A stretch of 64,000 nucleotides of DNA. Origin: UBA2428 sp002343545. GTDB taxonomy: Bacteria; Bdellovibrionota; UBA2428. Below are positions 51,935 to 60,749 of this stretch, in pieces. The position numbers were made by a program, and so were the translations under genes. Positions within the stretch are counted from its first letter, which is position 1. The number at the start of each line of letters is the position of its first letter. Where the stretch lies: the NCBI GenBank assembly GCA_937952285.1, contig CALFZE010000104.1, forward strand, positions 17,786 to 81,785, given 5' to 3'. The notes beneath the pieces are model-generated. The model searched no databases. It had not been told where the DNA came from and saw only the letters and a list, made by a program, of their open reading frames with translations.

Positions 51935-54900
51935 GGATGTCCTTAAGCTTGTCTTCGAGCTGCCCGCGAATCTTCTTGGCTTCGTCGCTCTCAATGACCT
52001 GCCGCGCGGCGCTCTCGGCCCGACGACGGATGCGTTCGCCGACGCAAGAAGCGAGCTTACGGCCGATCGCATCGAAATCGATCGAGGCCGAAGGCGCCGT
52101 CGCCGTGCCACCCACGCTAAAGGGGATCTCGGCACGCCCGTCTCCCGAAGCCAGGCAGGCCCGGGCGTCGCCGCCCACGCAAGCTTCGGAGGGAAGCAGG
52201 CGTCCTTGGAGCGACGTCGCGAGGTCGCGCTCCAGACGCCCGTTCAAGACGACTTCCGATCCGGTGCCGAAAGAAAGCTTTCCTTCCGCGATCTGAAACG
52301 CGCCGCCCGCGATCTCGACGTCGATCTGACCGCGGAAGTCGCGCTGCACGCAGCGTTCGCGACGGAGCTCCTTCGCCAGGAAATCCTTGGCGAGGGCATT
52401 GATTCCCGCTCCTTCGAGCGCCCGATCCAAAGCCCAGATGGGATCGAAGCGGCCCGCTTCGATGCGACCGTTCAGGCGACCCTTCAACGCGGCCGCGATC
52501 TTCTCGTTCTCGAAGCCTCGCGAGCCGACCGCCAAATCCCCGGAGACCAAGCCACCGACGGCCGAAGCGAGCTCCGGCTTGAAGACCTTCAGGAGTTTTT
52601 CGATGTCGACCTTGTCCGTCTTCACGTTCAACGCGAACTGAGGCGCGTCGCCCCGCAGGTAGAAACCTGACGCGTCGATCTCGCCCGAACCCGAAAGCTT
52701 GCCGCCGAAGGCGCCGACGCTGAAAGGCGCCAACCGCAGCGCTCCGTTCTTCCACAGGGTCCGCGACGCGAGATCACGGAAAGAGATTTCGCCGTAGCGC
52801 CCCTCGTCGATCCGAAGCGCCAACTCGAACTGACTTTCCTTGACGTCTTGGCGCTCGAGCGCCGTGCGAAGCTGATCCCCGAACTCGGTTTTGGCCGACG
52901 CGCCACCCGACGGCGAACCCACGCCGGAACCGGCCTTGCCGTCCGCATCGCGCTTCGGGTCGAACCACTCACCCGGCAGTTTCGTCAGGGCCAGGCTCAA
53001 GGCGCCTTCCCAACCTCGCGCCTTCAGGATCGCCGCGAGGGACTCGCGGGGCACCCCTTTCACCGCGCGCGGCCGCAGGTTTCCCGAAACTTGCAGGGTC
53101 GTCGAAGGGAACTTCAGCGTGGCGGTCGGCAACGTCATCGACGCGCCCTTGATCTGCGCACGGCCCGATCCCGCCAAAAGGGATTCCGGCAGCCCCGGCA
53201 GAGAACCCTTGAGGCCCGAAGCTTCGAGCGTGCCGTCGAGCGAGACCTTGGCCAGATCGAGATCCCCTTCGAAAGTCGAGTCGCCCCCGAAGGTCACCGC
53301 GCCCTTCCACTGGACGCTGCCGTCGATCGGCATCTCGGGCGGCTTCACGAAGAAGGAACGCCACTCGGAAAGCTTGAGCGGCTTGGTCATGTCGAGTCGG
53401 ATCGAGTTCCGGCGCGATCCCTGCAAAAGTTCTCCGTTGATGTCGAGATCGAGCTTGTGGAGCGTCAGGTGGCCGCGACGGATCTTGAGACGATTTCGGG
53501 CCTGCTCGGCGAGAAACTCCACGACGAAGGGCGTCCCCTCCGGCTTGCGATAAAGGCGCTGGTAGCGGATACCGACATCGCTCAGATCCACCTTCGCGGA
53601 AAGCGTCGCTTGGTCGACCACGCTGCCCCGGCCCCGTCCTTGGAACAGCAGGCTCGCGCTGAAGGGGCCGGTGATCCCGTAGTTCTCCGGGGCCAAGCCG
53701 AGCTTCATGTAGGATTCCGCGTCGAAGGCGCCTTTAAGCTGCGAAAGATTCAGTCGATCGACCCGCCACGAAACCGCGTCCAGGCTAGCTCCCGAAGTCT
53801 TCCCGTCGAACGAAGCGCCGAACTCCAGGAACCCTTCGATCGGAGGTGGACGACTCGAGATATTCGAGTAGCCGGACCACCGCGAAAGATCCACGCGGTT
53901 CGTTCGCGCGTCTAGCTTCCAAGTCGCTTCCTTCCCGTCTCTTAGCGCCTGAAGCCCGCGGAGGCTCCCGCTCGACACGAACTCCGCGGTGTGAAGCTGA
54001 AGGGTCAGGTTCTTCAGGCGAATCTCGTCTTCTTCGGCGGTGAGCCGAACGAGCCCCTCGAAGCGATCGCCCTTTGGCTTGGCGAAGAGCCCCTTGCCGA
54101 TCTCGATGCGCGCCTCCGCGCCCTGAAACTGGAGTTCCGTACGGGGCGTGCTCGGTATGCCGTCCTGCATGCGGCCTTCCGAAACGAACGAAAAATGGAT
54201 CGGACCGACCGACGAAGGATCGATCAGCTCGCTAAGCTCGGCGGCCTCCACCCGCATCTGGTGAAGGACGAAACGCCAAGCCCCGTCGAGGACTTTTCCG
54301 TCGACCACTCGCAAGTCGCCCCCCGACTCGACGGCGCCGGCAAAAGGAATTTGGCGGAGAATCCGCAAGGGAAGACGGAGGTCCTTCACTTCGGACCGAG
54401 CAAGCTCCCAAGCCAAAGTCGACTCGCGCGTCGAAAAATCATGGGAAGCGCGCAAGCCCAAGTTCAGACGGCCCAGACGAAGCTTGGCGTCGTTGATCTC
54501 CGCACTTCGGACCTTCTTGCCGCCGTCGAGTCTCACGAACAACGGCGTCTTAAGGCTCAGGTCGAGGGTGTCGGGTTTTTCGACGATTCCCGCGTGCGCG
54601 ACGATGAGATGGTCCGCATTCACCTCGAGCCGATCGACCTTCACGCCGACCGGTACGCCGTTATCGAGCTGGAAGAATCCCTCCAAATCGACGTCCAAAG
54701 ATCCCGACGCCGACGTCGTCGCGAGCTGCGGAGGCGACACGACGTTGAGCCTGGCCCGCAAAGCGAAGGTTCCCGGTAATCCCGATATTCTCGAGTCGAT
54801 CTCGAGACCCTCAAGGCGCCAGCGGGCGGCGGCCGCGCCCGCTTCCACGACGCCATCCTTGATCGAGCCCGTGAGTCGAAGGGCGGGAAGCCACTTCGCG

Positions 54901-55376
54901 AAAGGAAGTTCCTGCGGGACGGCACCGGAATCGCCTTCGCTCGGCGGGAGGGGATCCTCGTTGCGCGCCGGTATCGCTTCGGCCGCGCTCAACGCGAGGA
55001 TCGGCGCCACCGCCTCGAGGTGAGCCGGGATGCGTCCCGTTAGGATCTTCAGGGGCTGAAGCACGAGCGACAACTTCTGGGCCCGGAGCGAATCGAAGGC
55101 CCGCGCTCCGGAGATCTCGACGTCTCGCGCTTCGACGCCGAGCCCTAACGACAGCGGGCGCACGGCCCATTTGAGGGTCGACCATTTGACCGTCTTCGCT
55201 CCGGTCGAGTCGCGAATGGCCGCCTCGATCGGCGCCGCGTAGTGGGAAGGCGGGCGCGCGACCATGGCAGCAACCAACGCGCCGATCGCGAGCACGACGA
55301 GACCAATCATCCCAAATCCGACGCCACGGATCCAAGGCAGGGCGGATCTCGCCGCCCCCAGCAGCTTTTCTTTCAT
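51918..55376 (-). CDS. AsmA-like/translocation-assembly family protein (1152 aa)
   Basis: This very long protein has one N-terminal membrane span (about residues 15-40) and a periplasmic body of about 1,100 residues rich in repeated beta strands (LDVDLEGFFQLDNG, VQWKGAVTFGGDSTFEGDLDL, ALKGRLNGRIEAG). It also has the AsmA-type N-terminus with an AAIRDSTGAKTVKWSTLKW stretch. The AsmA/TamB/YhdP superfamily forms hydrophobic grooves that move lipids between membranes. It is probably involved in phospholipid transport or outer-membrane homeostasis. The C-terminus is helical and basic (KLKDILKRGR). The RsmB-like gene lies 10 bp upstream, so they may be cotranscribed. Confidence 0.85.
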   Translation of the reverse strand: MKEKLLGAARSALPWIRGVGFGMIGLVVLAIGALVAAMVARPPSHYAAPIEAAIRDSTGAKTVKWSTLKWAVRPLSLGLGVEARDVEISGARAFDSLRAQKLSLVLQPLKILTGRIPAHLEAVAPILALSAAEAIPARNEDPLPPSEGDSGAVPQELPFAKWLPALRLTGSIKDGVVEAGAAAARWRLEGLEIDSRISGLPGTFALRARLNVVSPPQLATTSASGSLDVDLEGFFQLDNGVPVGVKVDRLEVNADHLIVAHAGIVEKPDTLDLSLKTPLFVRLDGGKKVRSAEINDAKLRLGRLNLGLRASHDFSTRESTLAWELARSEVKDLRLPLRILRQIPFAGAVESGGDLRVVDGKVLDGAWRFVLHQMRVEAAELSELIDPSSVGPIHFSFVSEGRMQDGIPSTPRTELQFQGAEARIEIGKGLFAKPKGDRFEGLVRLTAEEDEIRLKNLTLQLHTAEFVSSGSLRGLQALRDGKEATWKLDARTNRVDLSRWSGYSNISSRPPPIEGFLEFGASFDGKTSGASLDAVSWRVDRLNLSQLKGAFDAESYMKLGLAPENYGITGPFSASLLFQGRGRGSVVDQATLSAKVDLSDVGIRYQRLYRKPEGTPFVVEFLAEQARNRLKIRRGHLTLHKLDLDINGELLQGSRRNSIRLDMTKPLKLSEWRSFFVKPPEMPIDGSVQWKGAVTFGGDSTFEGDLDLAKVSLDGTLEASGLKGSLPGLPESLLAGSGRAQIKGASMTLPTATLKFPSTTLQVSGNLRPRAVKGVPRESLAAILKARGWEGALSLALTKLPGEWFDPKRDADGKAGSGVGSPSGGASAKTEFGDQLRTALERQDVKESQFELALRIDEGRYGEISFRDLASRTLWKNGALRLAPFSVGAFGGKLSGSGEIDASGFYLRGDAPQFALNVKTDKVDIEKLLKVFKPELASAVGGLVSGDLAVGSRGFENEKIAAALKGRLNGRIEAGRFDPIWALDRALEGAGINALAKDFLAKELRRERCVQRDFRGQIDVEIAGGAFQIAEGKLSFGTGSEVVLNGRLERDLATSLQGRLLPSEACVGGDARACLASGDGRAEIPFSVGGTATAPSASIDFDAIGRKLASCVGERIRRRAESAARQVIESDEAKKIRGQLEDKLKDILKRGR

Positions 55377-55386
55377 GGTCTAAGGA

Positions 55387-56670
55387 TCAGTGTAGGAGAG
55401 CGACGAAGAAACCGTCACCCGAGATCGCGCCAGAAGCTTGGCTCGGACCGAGGCGCAAACAATCTTCCGACGAAGAGTCGAACGCGAAAGCCGCGCCGAT
55501 GCGGCCGGCGGCGCCCGCCTTCGCTTCCGCCAGGAAATTGGCGAGACCGGAGTTCGTTCCGATCGATGCCACCAAAGCCCGCGGAACGCTGACGAGGCGC
55601 AGCTTCGTCTTGTCGACGATTCTCTTCACGACGAGCTCGTTCTCCTGCGGGCGCGGGGTGCAAGTCGCGTAGACCAAGCGACCGCCCGGCTTGAGGTAGT
55701 TCACCGCGCGATCGCCGATATCGACCTGCAAGCGCGAAAGGCCCTGCAGCTCCTCTTCCTTCACCGAATAGAGGCGCTCCGGGTTCCGGCGAAGCGTTCC
55801 GAGACCGCTGCAAGGAGCGTCCACCACGACCACGTCGAAAAGCTCCGCGGACCGCGGCAGATTCTCGGAAACTTTCACGTTGCGGAAGCCGCCGCGCTTC
55901 GCGCGCGCGGCGAGCTCGGCGAGCTTGCGCTTGTCGACGTCGTAGGAAACGATCTCGCCCTCGCCGCCCATCAAGCTCGCGAGGTGAAGCGTCTTGCCGC
56001 CGGCGCCGGCGCAAAGGTCGAGGACCCTTTCTCCCGGCTTCGGGGCCGCGACCCAGCCCACGATCTGGCTGTGTTCGTCCTGGATCTCGAACGCGCCATC
56101 CAGAAAGGCTTCGTCCTGCGTGATCGCCCAACGGGTGGCGAAGCGATACGAGTGAGGAAGCCAGCGCGTTTCGAGGCCGCGGTCGGCGAAGCGTTTCTCG
56201 AAGTCCTTCGACGACATCTTGAGGGGATTCAACCGCACGAAGAGCGGAGCCTCCCGCAAAGAAGCGTGAAGGTAGTCATGCCAAGCGCCCGGCACGGCCA
56301 TGAACTCCCGGGCCAGGAACGCCGGCACGGCGTGGATATCGGTGAAGTGCCGAAGCGCATCCGCTTCGAAGGAAGGCTTGGCCCGCGCGTGCCACTTCTC
56401 GATGGCCTCGGGGCCGTCCCCCGCCCGCTCAAGTAACGCGTCGAAATCTCGTTGCCAGGGCGGCGACTCGGGCTTCACGGGACGCGGCAAAAAGAGGCCG
56501 AGATTGCGGACGAAGGCGTAAGCCCAGGCCGTGATCGTCGCGCGTTGCGCCGAGCCCACGCGATGCTCCTTGAGCACGTCGCCCAAAACCCGATCGAAGG
56601 CTTTCTTGTGCAGCAGCCATTCGAGGAGGGCCTGCTTGACGATCTTTCGCTCGAAGGGATCGCTCGCCAT
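55387..56670 (-). CDS. RsmB/NOP family RNA cytosine-C5 methyltransferase
   Basis: The 427-aa protein has an RsmB-like N-terminal helical domain and the Rossmann core with VLDLCAGAGGKTLHLASLMGG split by motif positions. The two catalytic cysteines are in VDAPCSGLGTLRRNPE (motif IV) and VYATCTPRPQENE (motif VI). It methylates C5 of cytosine in rRNA (or tRNA); the RsmB target is C967 of 16S rRNA, but the NusB-like domain is not clearly complete. It is followed after 10 bp by the AsmA-like gene and preceded after 4 bp by dusB. Confidence 0.9.
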   Translation of the reverse strand: MASDPFERKIVKQALLEWLLHKKAFDRVLGDVLKEHRVGSAQRATITAWAYAFVRNLGLFLPRPVKPESPPWQRDFDALLERAGDGPEAIEKWHARAKPSFEADALRHFTDIHAVPAFLAREFMAVPGAWHDYLHASLREAPLFVRLNPLKMSSKDFEKRFADRGLETRWLPHSYRFATRWAITQDEAFLDGAFEIQDEHSQIVGWVAAPKPGERVLDLCAGAGGKTLHLASLMGGEGEIVSYDVDKRKLAELAARAKRGGFRNVKVSENLPRSAELFDVVVVDAPCSGLGTLRRNPERLYSVKEEELQGLSRLQVDIGDRAVNYLKPGGRLVYATCTPRPQENELVVKRIVDKTKLRLVSVPRALVASIGTNSGLANFLAEAKAGAAGRIGAAFAFDSSSEDCLRLGPSQASGAISGDGFFVALLH

Positions 56671-56674
56671 TCGC

Positions 56675-57847
56675 TCAGCCGTGCCCGCTCATGAGCACGG
56701 GGTCTTCCTCGCGCATTTCGTCGGCGCGCGCGCCAAGACGCTTCACGGAATCGAAGAACTCGAGCGAGCGCTCGATGATGAGGGGGAAGCTGTCTTCGGT
56801 GAAGATGAACTTCCGGAACTGGTGGGCGTTCGGGTAGCCGGCCGCGTACCAAGCCAGGAACTTGCGGAACGCGAGCTTCACGCGCACCTCGGGGTAAACC
56901 TCGCGGAGGAGCGCCAAGTGCATCTCGATCATCGCGCGCGCGTCGCGATCGGAACGGATGCGGATCCAATCCGCCGTGAAGGCCACGGGCTTCGGCTGCA
57001 GGTTCTTGACCCGACGCTCGTAGTAGCTACGACCTTCCGGAACCGCGCCGGCCGCCGGCACGCGATGGTGCGCGAGCACGTCCGTCACGAGCGAGAGCTT
57101 TTCTTCTTCGCTGAGGGACTGCGCCATGCGGTAGGCTTCGACCGCTTCCTGGAAGATCCACGGATTCTTGAGCGCGCCGCGGCCGATCATGACGCCTTCG
57201 CAAGCCGTCTCGAAAAGGCGCGCCGCCGCGAGCGGACCGCTCACGATGTCGCCGTTACCGATGACCGGAACGCCGGCTTCGCGCGAGCATTCGTCGATGA
57301 GGTCCCAGTCCGCGTGCCCGGCGTAGCCCTGCGCGCGCGTTCTTCCGTGGAGACCGACCCAACGCACGCCTTCTTCGCGCGCGATCTTCATGATCTCGCG
57401 GCAGTTGACCGAGTTCGCGTCCCAGCCCGTGCGGATCTTGATCGTGAGCGGAACTTTGATCGCCGACTTCACTTGCTTGAGCATCTGGCCGAGCTCGACC
57501 GGGTAACAAAGCCAAGCCGAACCGCCGCGCTTCTTCGTGACCTTAGGCACCGGGCAACCCAAGTTGATGTCGACGAAGTCCACGCCGCGATCTTCGAGAA
57601 TGCGCGCCGCCTCGGCGAGGATGTCGGGCTCGCCGCCGAAAATCTGGATCCCGACCGGGCGTTCGTCCTCGTGGAACGACATATAGCGCGCCGTGCGCTC
57701 GGCGCGGCTATGCACGATGGCGTGGGCCGAAACGAATTCGGAAATCACGCAGCCGGCGCCCATCTTTTTCATGAGGCGACGGAACGGCATATCCGTAATG
57801 CCGGCCATCGGAGCGAGGACGAAAGGATTCTCAAGCAGGGTCGACAT
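56675..57847 (-). CDS. dusB: tRNA-dihydrouridine synthase (DusB-like)
   Basis: The 390-aa flavoprotein begins with FVLAPMAGITDMPFRRLMKKMGAGC and has FVDINLGCPVPKVTKKRGGSAW (catalytic Cys in GCP). Also present are IKIRTGWDANSVN, VIGNGDIVSGPLA and VMIGRGALKNPW. These are DUS-family FMN and tRNA-binding motifs. It reduces specific uridines in tRNA D-loops. The C-terminal extension is somewhat longer than E. coli DusB. It lies 4 bp upstream of the RsmB-like gene, in an RNA-modification pair. Confidence 0.93.
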   Translation of the reverse strand: MSTLLENPFVLAPMAGITDMPFRRLMKKMGAGCVISEFVSAHAIVHSRAERTARYMSFHEDERPVGIQIFGGEPDILAEAARILEDRGVDFVDINLGCPVPKVTKKRGGSAWLCYPVELGQMLKQVKSAIKVPLTIKIRTGWDANSVNCREIMKIAREEGVRWVGLHGRTRAQGYAGHADWDLIDECSREAGVPVIGNGDIVSGPLAAARLFETACEGVMIGRGALKNPWIFQEAVEAYRMAQSLSEEEKLSLVTDVLAHHRVPAAGAVPEGRSYYERRVKNLQPKPVAFTADWIRIRSDRDARAMIEMHLALLREVYPEVRVKLAFRKFLAWYAAGYPNAHQFRKFIFTEDSFPLIIERSLEFFDSVKRLGARADEMREEDPVLMSGHG

Positions 57848-57881
57848 GGAGCGTCAGAACCCTAGCCAGAAACCCTGGCAA

Positions 57882-58763
57882 TCACAAGGAAGTCTTGAAG
57901 CCCATCAAAAGGCTGTAGCCTTTGAGAAACGACCAATCGGCCTCGAGCACGATGTCGTGGATTCCCGAAACGGGAATCTCGGCGCCCAGGGCGACGATGG
58001 CCCGGAAAGCGTAGGAATTTCGCACCCGCGAAAGCGGCACGACCGTGGGAACATCCGGACGCGAACTCGTGAGGGCGTAGTCGAGCGAGCCCCCGCCGCC
58101 GATCCAAAGGTGGCCGAGTTCGCCCAGGTACGGGAGCGAGTACCGGTAGAGCAACGAAATATCCAGAACCACGGCCGAGACCTCGACCTCGCCGACCGCA
58201 TAAGCCCGGTCCTCGATTGAGGGCGTCAGGCTTTGCCGATGAACGCCGATCTTCAGCCGGTAGGCTTCGTCCTGGGCCGCCGGCATGCCGAAATCGAGCA
58301 GGGCCCCCAGCCCCACGCCGGATTCCGAGCCCCGGCCGACGAGAATCTCGTCCTGCGTTATGCGGAAAGGAGCGTTCACGACCGTCGCCGAGCCGAAAGC
58401 GATATAGGCTCCGAAGCTCGAACGGGCCCAACGGGACGTTTGCGGCTCCGACTCGAAAACAGGCATGGTCGGGCGCGATGGCCCGCGCGGAGCGCGACGC
58501 GCGTCTTCGTCCAGAAGATCTTGCACGAAGACATCCGGCGAAGAGGGGGACGAGGGAAGCGATTCGATCGTCAAGATGGGGGGCGCCCCGGCGGCCGACT
58601 TCGGGGCGGCAGCGCCCACCGGGGCGCTCGGGGAAGCCGAGGGATTCGCGGATCGCGAGCTGGGAACCGTGGGCGTCATGACCTGAGCTAAGGCCAAGCC
58701 CGGGAGCATGGCCAAAGCGAAGGCGGCGAAACGTGAAAATGGGCGTTCGAAGTTAAGCGTCAT
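57882..58763 (-). CDS. Secreted protein with proline-rich N-terminus and C-terminal beta-rich region
   Basis: The 293-aa product has a signal peptide (about 26 aa, ending ALAQ). A long Ala/Pro/Ser linker follows (to about residue 100), then a region with alternating strands (VEVSAVVLDISLLYRYSLPYLGELG, IVLEADWSFLKGYSLLMGFK) resembling outer-membrane beta-barrel strands, although it ends in SL and not an aromatic residue. Its ATG overlaps the stop of the GYF_2 protein gene (ATGA), coupling the two. No family was recognised. Confidence 0.72.
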   Translation of the reverse strand: MTLNFERPFSRFAAFALAMLPGLALAQVMTPTVPSSRSANPSASPSAPVGAAAPKSAAGAPPILTIESLPSSPSSPDVFVQDLLDEDARRAPRGPSRPTMPVFESEPQTSRWARSSFGAYIAFGSATVVNAPFRITQDEILVGRGSESGVGLGALLDFGMPAAQDEAYRLKIGVHRQSLTPSIEDRAYAVGEVEVSAVVLDISLLYRYSLPYLGELGHLWIGGGGSLDYALTSSRPDVPTVVPLSRVRNSYAFRAIVALGAEIPVSGIHDIVLEADWSFLKGYSLLMGFKTSL

Positions 58764-59584
58764 TTTTGTCGAATCCAGGGTTCACCCCTAGCTTCGACTT
58801 GGACGTTATGAAAGTCCAGTGGCGAGAGACGCCCGTGGACTTCGAAACTCTGCACCAAGACGGGATCAAGACCTTCGCGCTCGGCCTCGACGACCGAAGG
58901 CACACCGTAGGAAACGCGATGCGCTCCGTAACGCATCCCTTCTTTCGTATCCGCGACCAACGGAGCGACGAAGCTCACCGGCATTTCCAGAAAACCGGCG
59001 TCGTTCACGTCCTGAAGTCCGGGAGCCGAAGCGAGCGGCGCCCAGACGTCGACGGGAAGCGAAGCTTCGGGCGTGCCCAGGGTTCCGGTCGCGCTGAGGC
59101 GATGAAACTGAAAGTGATGGAGGAGCGATTCTTCCACGCTACGCAGGGCAAACGCCGTACTGAGGTGAGCCAAGATGACGGCCAACACGACCGCGAGGGC
59201 CCATTCGTAAAGCGAAAGCTTGCGATTGCGAACTTTGGAGAAGTTGATACGAACTTCGCGGGGAGCGCCGGGCGCTTGGGGTTCGACACTGGCCGCCGGG
59301 ACGGCGACGGGACCCGGGCGTCCGCCCTGCGGGACCTCGACGGTCGGATAAGTGGGAACGCGGGTCATGCGGCGACGGCGATCGAGATCTTCGACCGCGG
59401 CGATCGGACGCCATTCGCGAAACCCTTGGCGCCAGCAATAATCGAGGTAGCTGATGTCCTTCTTCTTGATCCGCTCCTCGAGTTGCGTCGAGGTGAACGG
59501 TCCCTTCAGGACGGAACCGCGCGCAACGAACCAGAGGATCTCAGAGCTCGAAGTTTCGAGGGTCCTAGCGGCGTTTTCGCTCAT
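58760..59584 (-). CDS. GYF_2 domain membrane protein
   Basis: The 274-aa protein has a GYF_2-type domain at the N-terminus (ILWFVARGSVLKGPFTSTQLEERIKKKDI, then CWRQGFREWRPIAAVEDL). A Pro-rich linker, a single hydrophobic helix (about residues 125-150, SLYEWALAVVLAVILAHLSTA) and an approximately 120-aa outer portion follow. GYF_2 domains bind Pro-rich peptides in cytosolic contexts, so the N-terminus is probably cytoplasmic with the tail outside. Its stop overlaps the next gene. The function is unknown. Confidence 0.77.
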   Translation of the reverse strand: MSENAARTLETSSSEILWFVARGSVLKGPFTSTQLEERIKKKDISYLDYCWRQGFREWRPIAAVEDLDRRRRMTRVPTYPTVEVPQGGRPGPVAVPAASVEPQAPGAPREVRINFSKVRNRKLSLYEWALAVVLAVILAHLSTAFALRSVEESLLHHFQFHRLSATGTLGTPEASLPVDVWAPLASAPGLQDVNDAGFLEMPVSFVAPLVADTKEGMRYGAHRVSYGVPSVVEAEREGLDPVLVQSFEVHGRLSPLDFHNVQVEARGEPWIRQK

Positions 59585-59669
59585 GGCACGATCTCATCGT
59601 CCGCCACGCGCGAAAACTTAACGAAATTTGCCTTTATCCAAGGATTCCGGCGTATTTTTAGGATGACGC

Positions 59670-60710
59670 TTATGCGTCAAACACGGAGATCTGAGCGTCC
59701 GGCTCCTGAATCGTGCGCAGCGCGGCTTCCAATTCGGTCTTCAGAAGCTCGCGTCCTTCGGGGGTCAAACGGCGCAAATCCACCGTGAGCGCGCGGAACT
59801 TCATGACCGAACCGTTTCGGCGAACGAAGCCGCCGAGATCGATCGAAAGATCCTTTTCCGCCCCTTTGGCACGACGGGAAGCCTTGGGGACGCCGGCGGC
59901 CTGAAGGGAACGCTCGAGTTCGGCCACCGAGAGCTGATTCTCGACGGCTTGGCTGATCATCTGACGCAGGAAGGCGGGATCCTCGATGCGCGAGACGACG
60001 CGCCAGTGACGGTGAGTGAAGGTCTTGCCCCGCGAAAGCAGAAGCCCCTGCAAATCTTCCGGGATTTCCGTCAGCTGGATCTTCTCGGACAAAGTGCTCT
60101 TATGGGAGCCCAGGACCTTCGCGAGTTTTTCGAGGCTGAGGTCGGGATTTTCCTCGAGCACGCGCTTCAGGAAGTGCGATTCCTCGAGCGGCAGGAGATC
60201 CTGCCGTTGGATGTTTTCGACCAACGCGAGCAGGCGAGCTTCCTTGGGGCCGCATTCCTTCACGACGCAGTCGAGGTGCGTGAAGCCCGCGAGCTTCGCG
60301 GCGCGGTAACGGCGTTCGCCGCTGATGATCTCGTAACCTTCGGCGGTCTTGCGAACCGTGATCGCCTGGGCCTGGCCGATCTCGCGCATCGTGTGGGAAA
60401 GTTCTTCGAGCGCTTTGGGATCGAAGATCTGGCGCGGTTGATCCGGGCAGGGGTAGATCTCGTCGATCAGGAGCTTCTCGGTTCCGCCTTCCGGCTTGCG
60501 GCCGTTCGGGGCGTTGCGATCGGCCACGCGCTCGCCGACCTTGTCGAGCGTCGACACGACGCTGGCCAAGCCTTCGGCGATCTTCGACGTCAACAAGCCC
60601 TTCAATCCCGAAACGGGACCTTTGTAGCTGAAGGAGCCGAGACCTTCTTTGGTGTCTTTGGCGTTGGGGGCGGAGGGACTCGAAGCGCTGTCGGAACGAG
60701 TGCTGTCCAT
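59670..60710 (-). CDS. parB: ParB-family partition protein
   Basis: The 346-aa protein has the ParB N-terminal domain: CPDQPRQIFDP, ISGERRYRAAKLAG (the GERR CTP-binding motif), LVENIQRQDLLPLEE. The central helix-turn-helix region follows (LSLEKLAKVLGSHKSTLSEKIQL). About 75 residues of extra N-terminus precede the domain. It should bind parS DNA and slide as a CTP-gated clamp. No parA gene or perfect parS site is in the window, which is unusual because parA normally lies next to parB. The C-terminal dimerisation part is shorter and basic/acidic. Confidence 0.9.
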   Translation of the reverse strand: MDSTRSDSASSPSAPNAKDTKEGLGSFSYKGPVSGLKGLLTSKIAEGLASVVSTLDKVGERVADRNAPNGRKPEGGTEKLLIDEIYPCPDQPRQIFDPKALEELSHTMREIGQAQAITVRKTAEGYEIISGERRYRAAKLAGFTHLDCVVKECGPKEARLLALVENIQRQDLLPLEESHFLKRVLEENPDLSLEKLAKVLGSHKSTLSEKIQLTEIPEDLQGLLLSRGKTFTHRHWRVVSRIEDPAFLRQMISQAVENQLSVAELERSLQAAGVPKASRRAKGAEKDLSIDLGGFVRRNGSVMKFRALTVDLRRLTPEGRELLKTELEAALRTIQEPDAQISVFDA

Positions 60711-60749
60711 GACCTTAGGTTTAGGCTAAAAGCCATAAATCATCAATCT

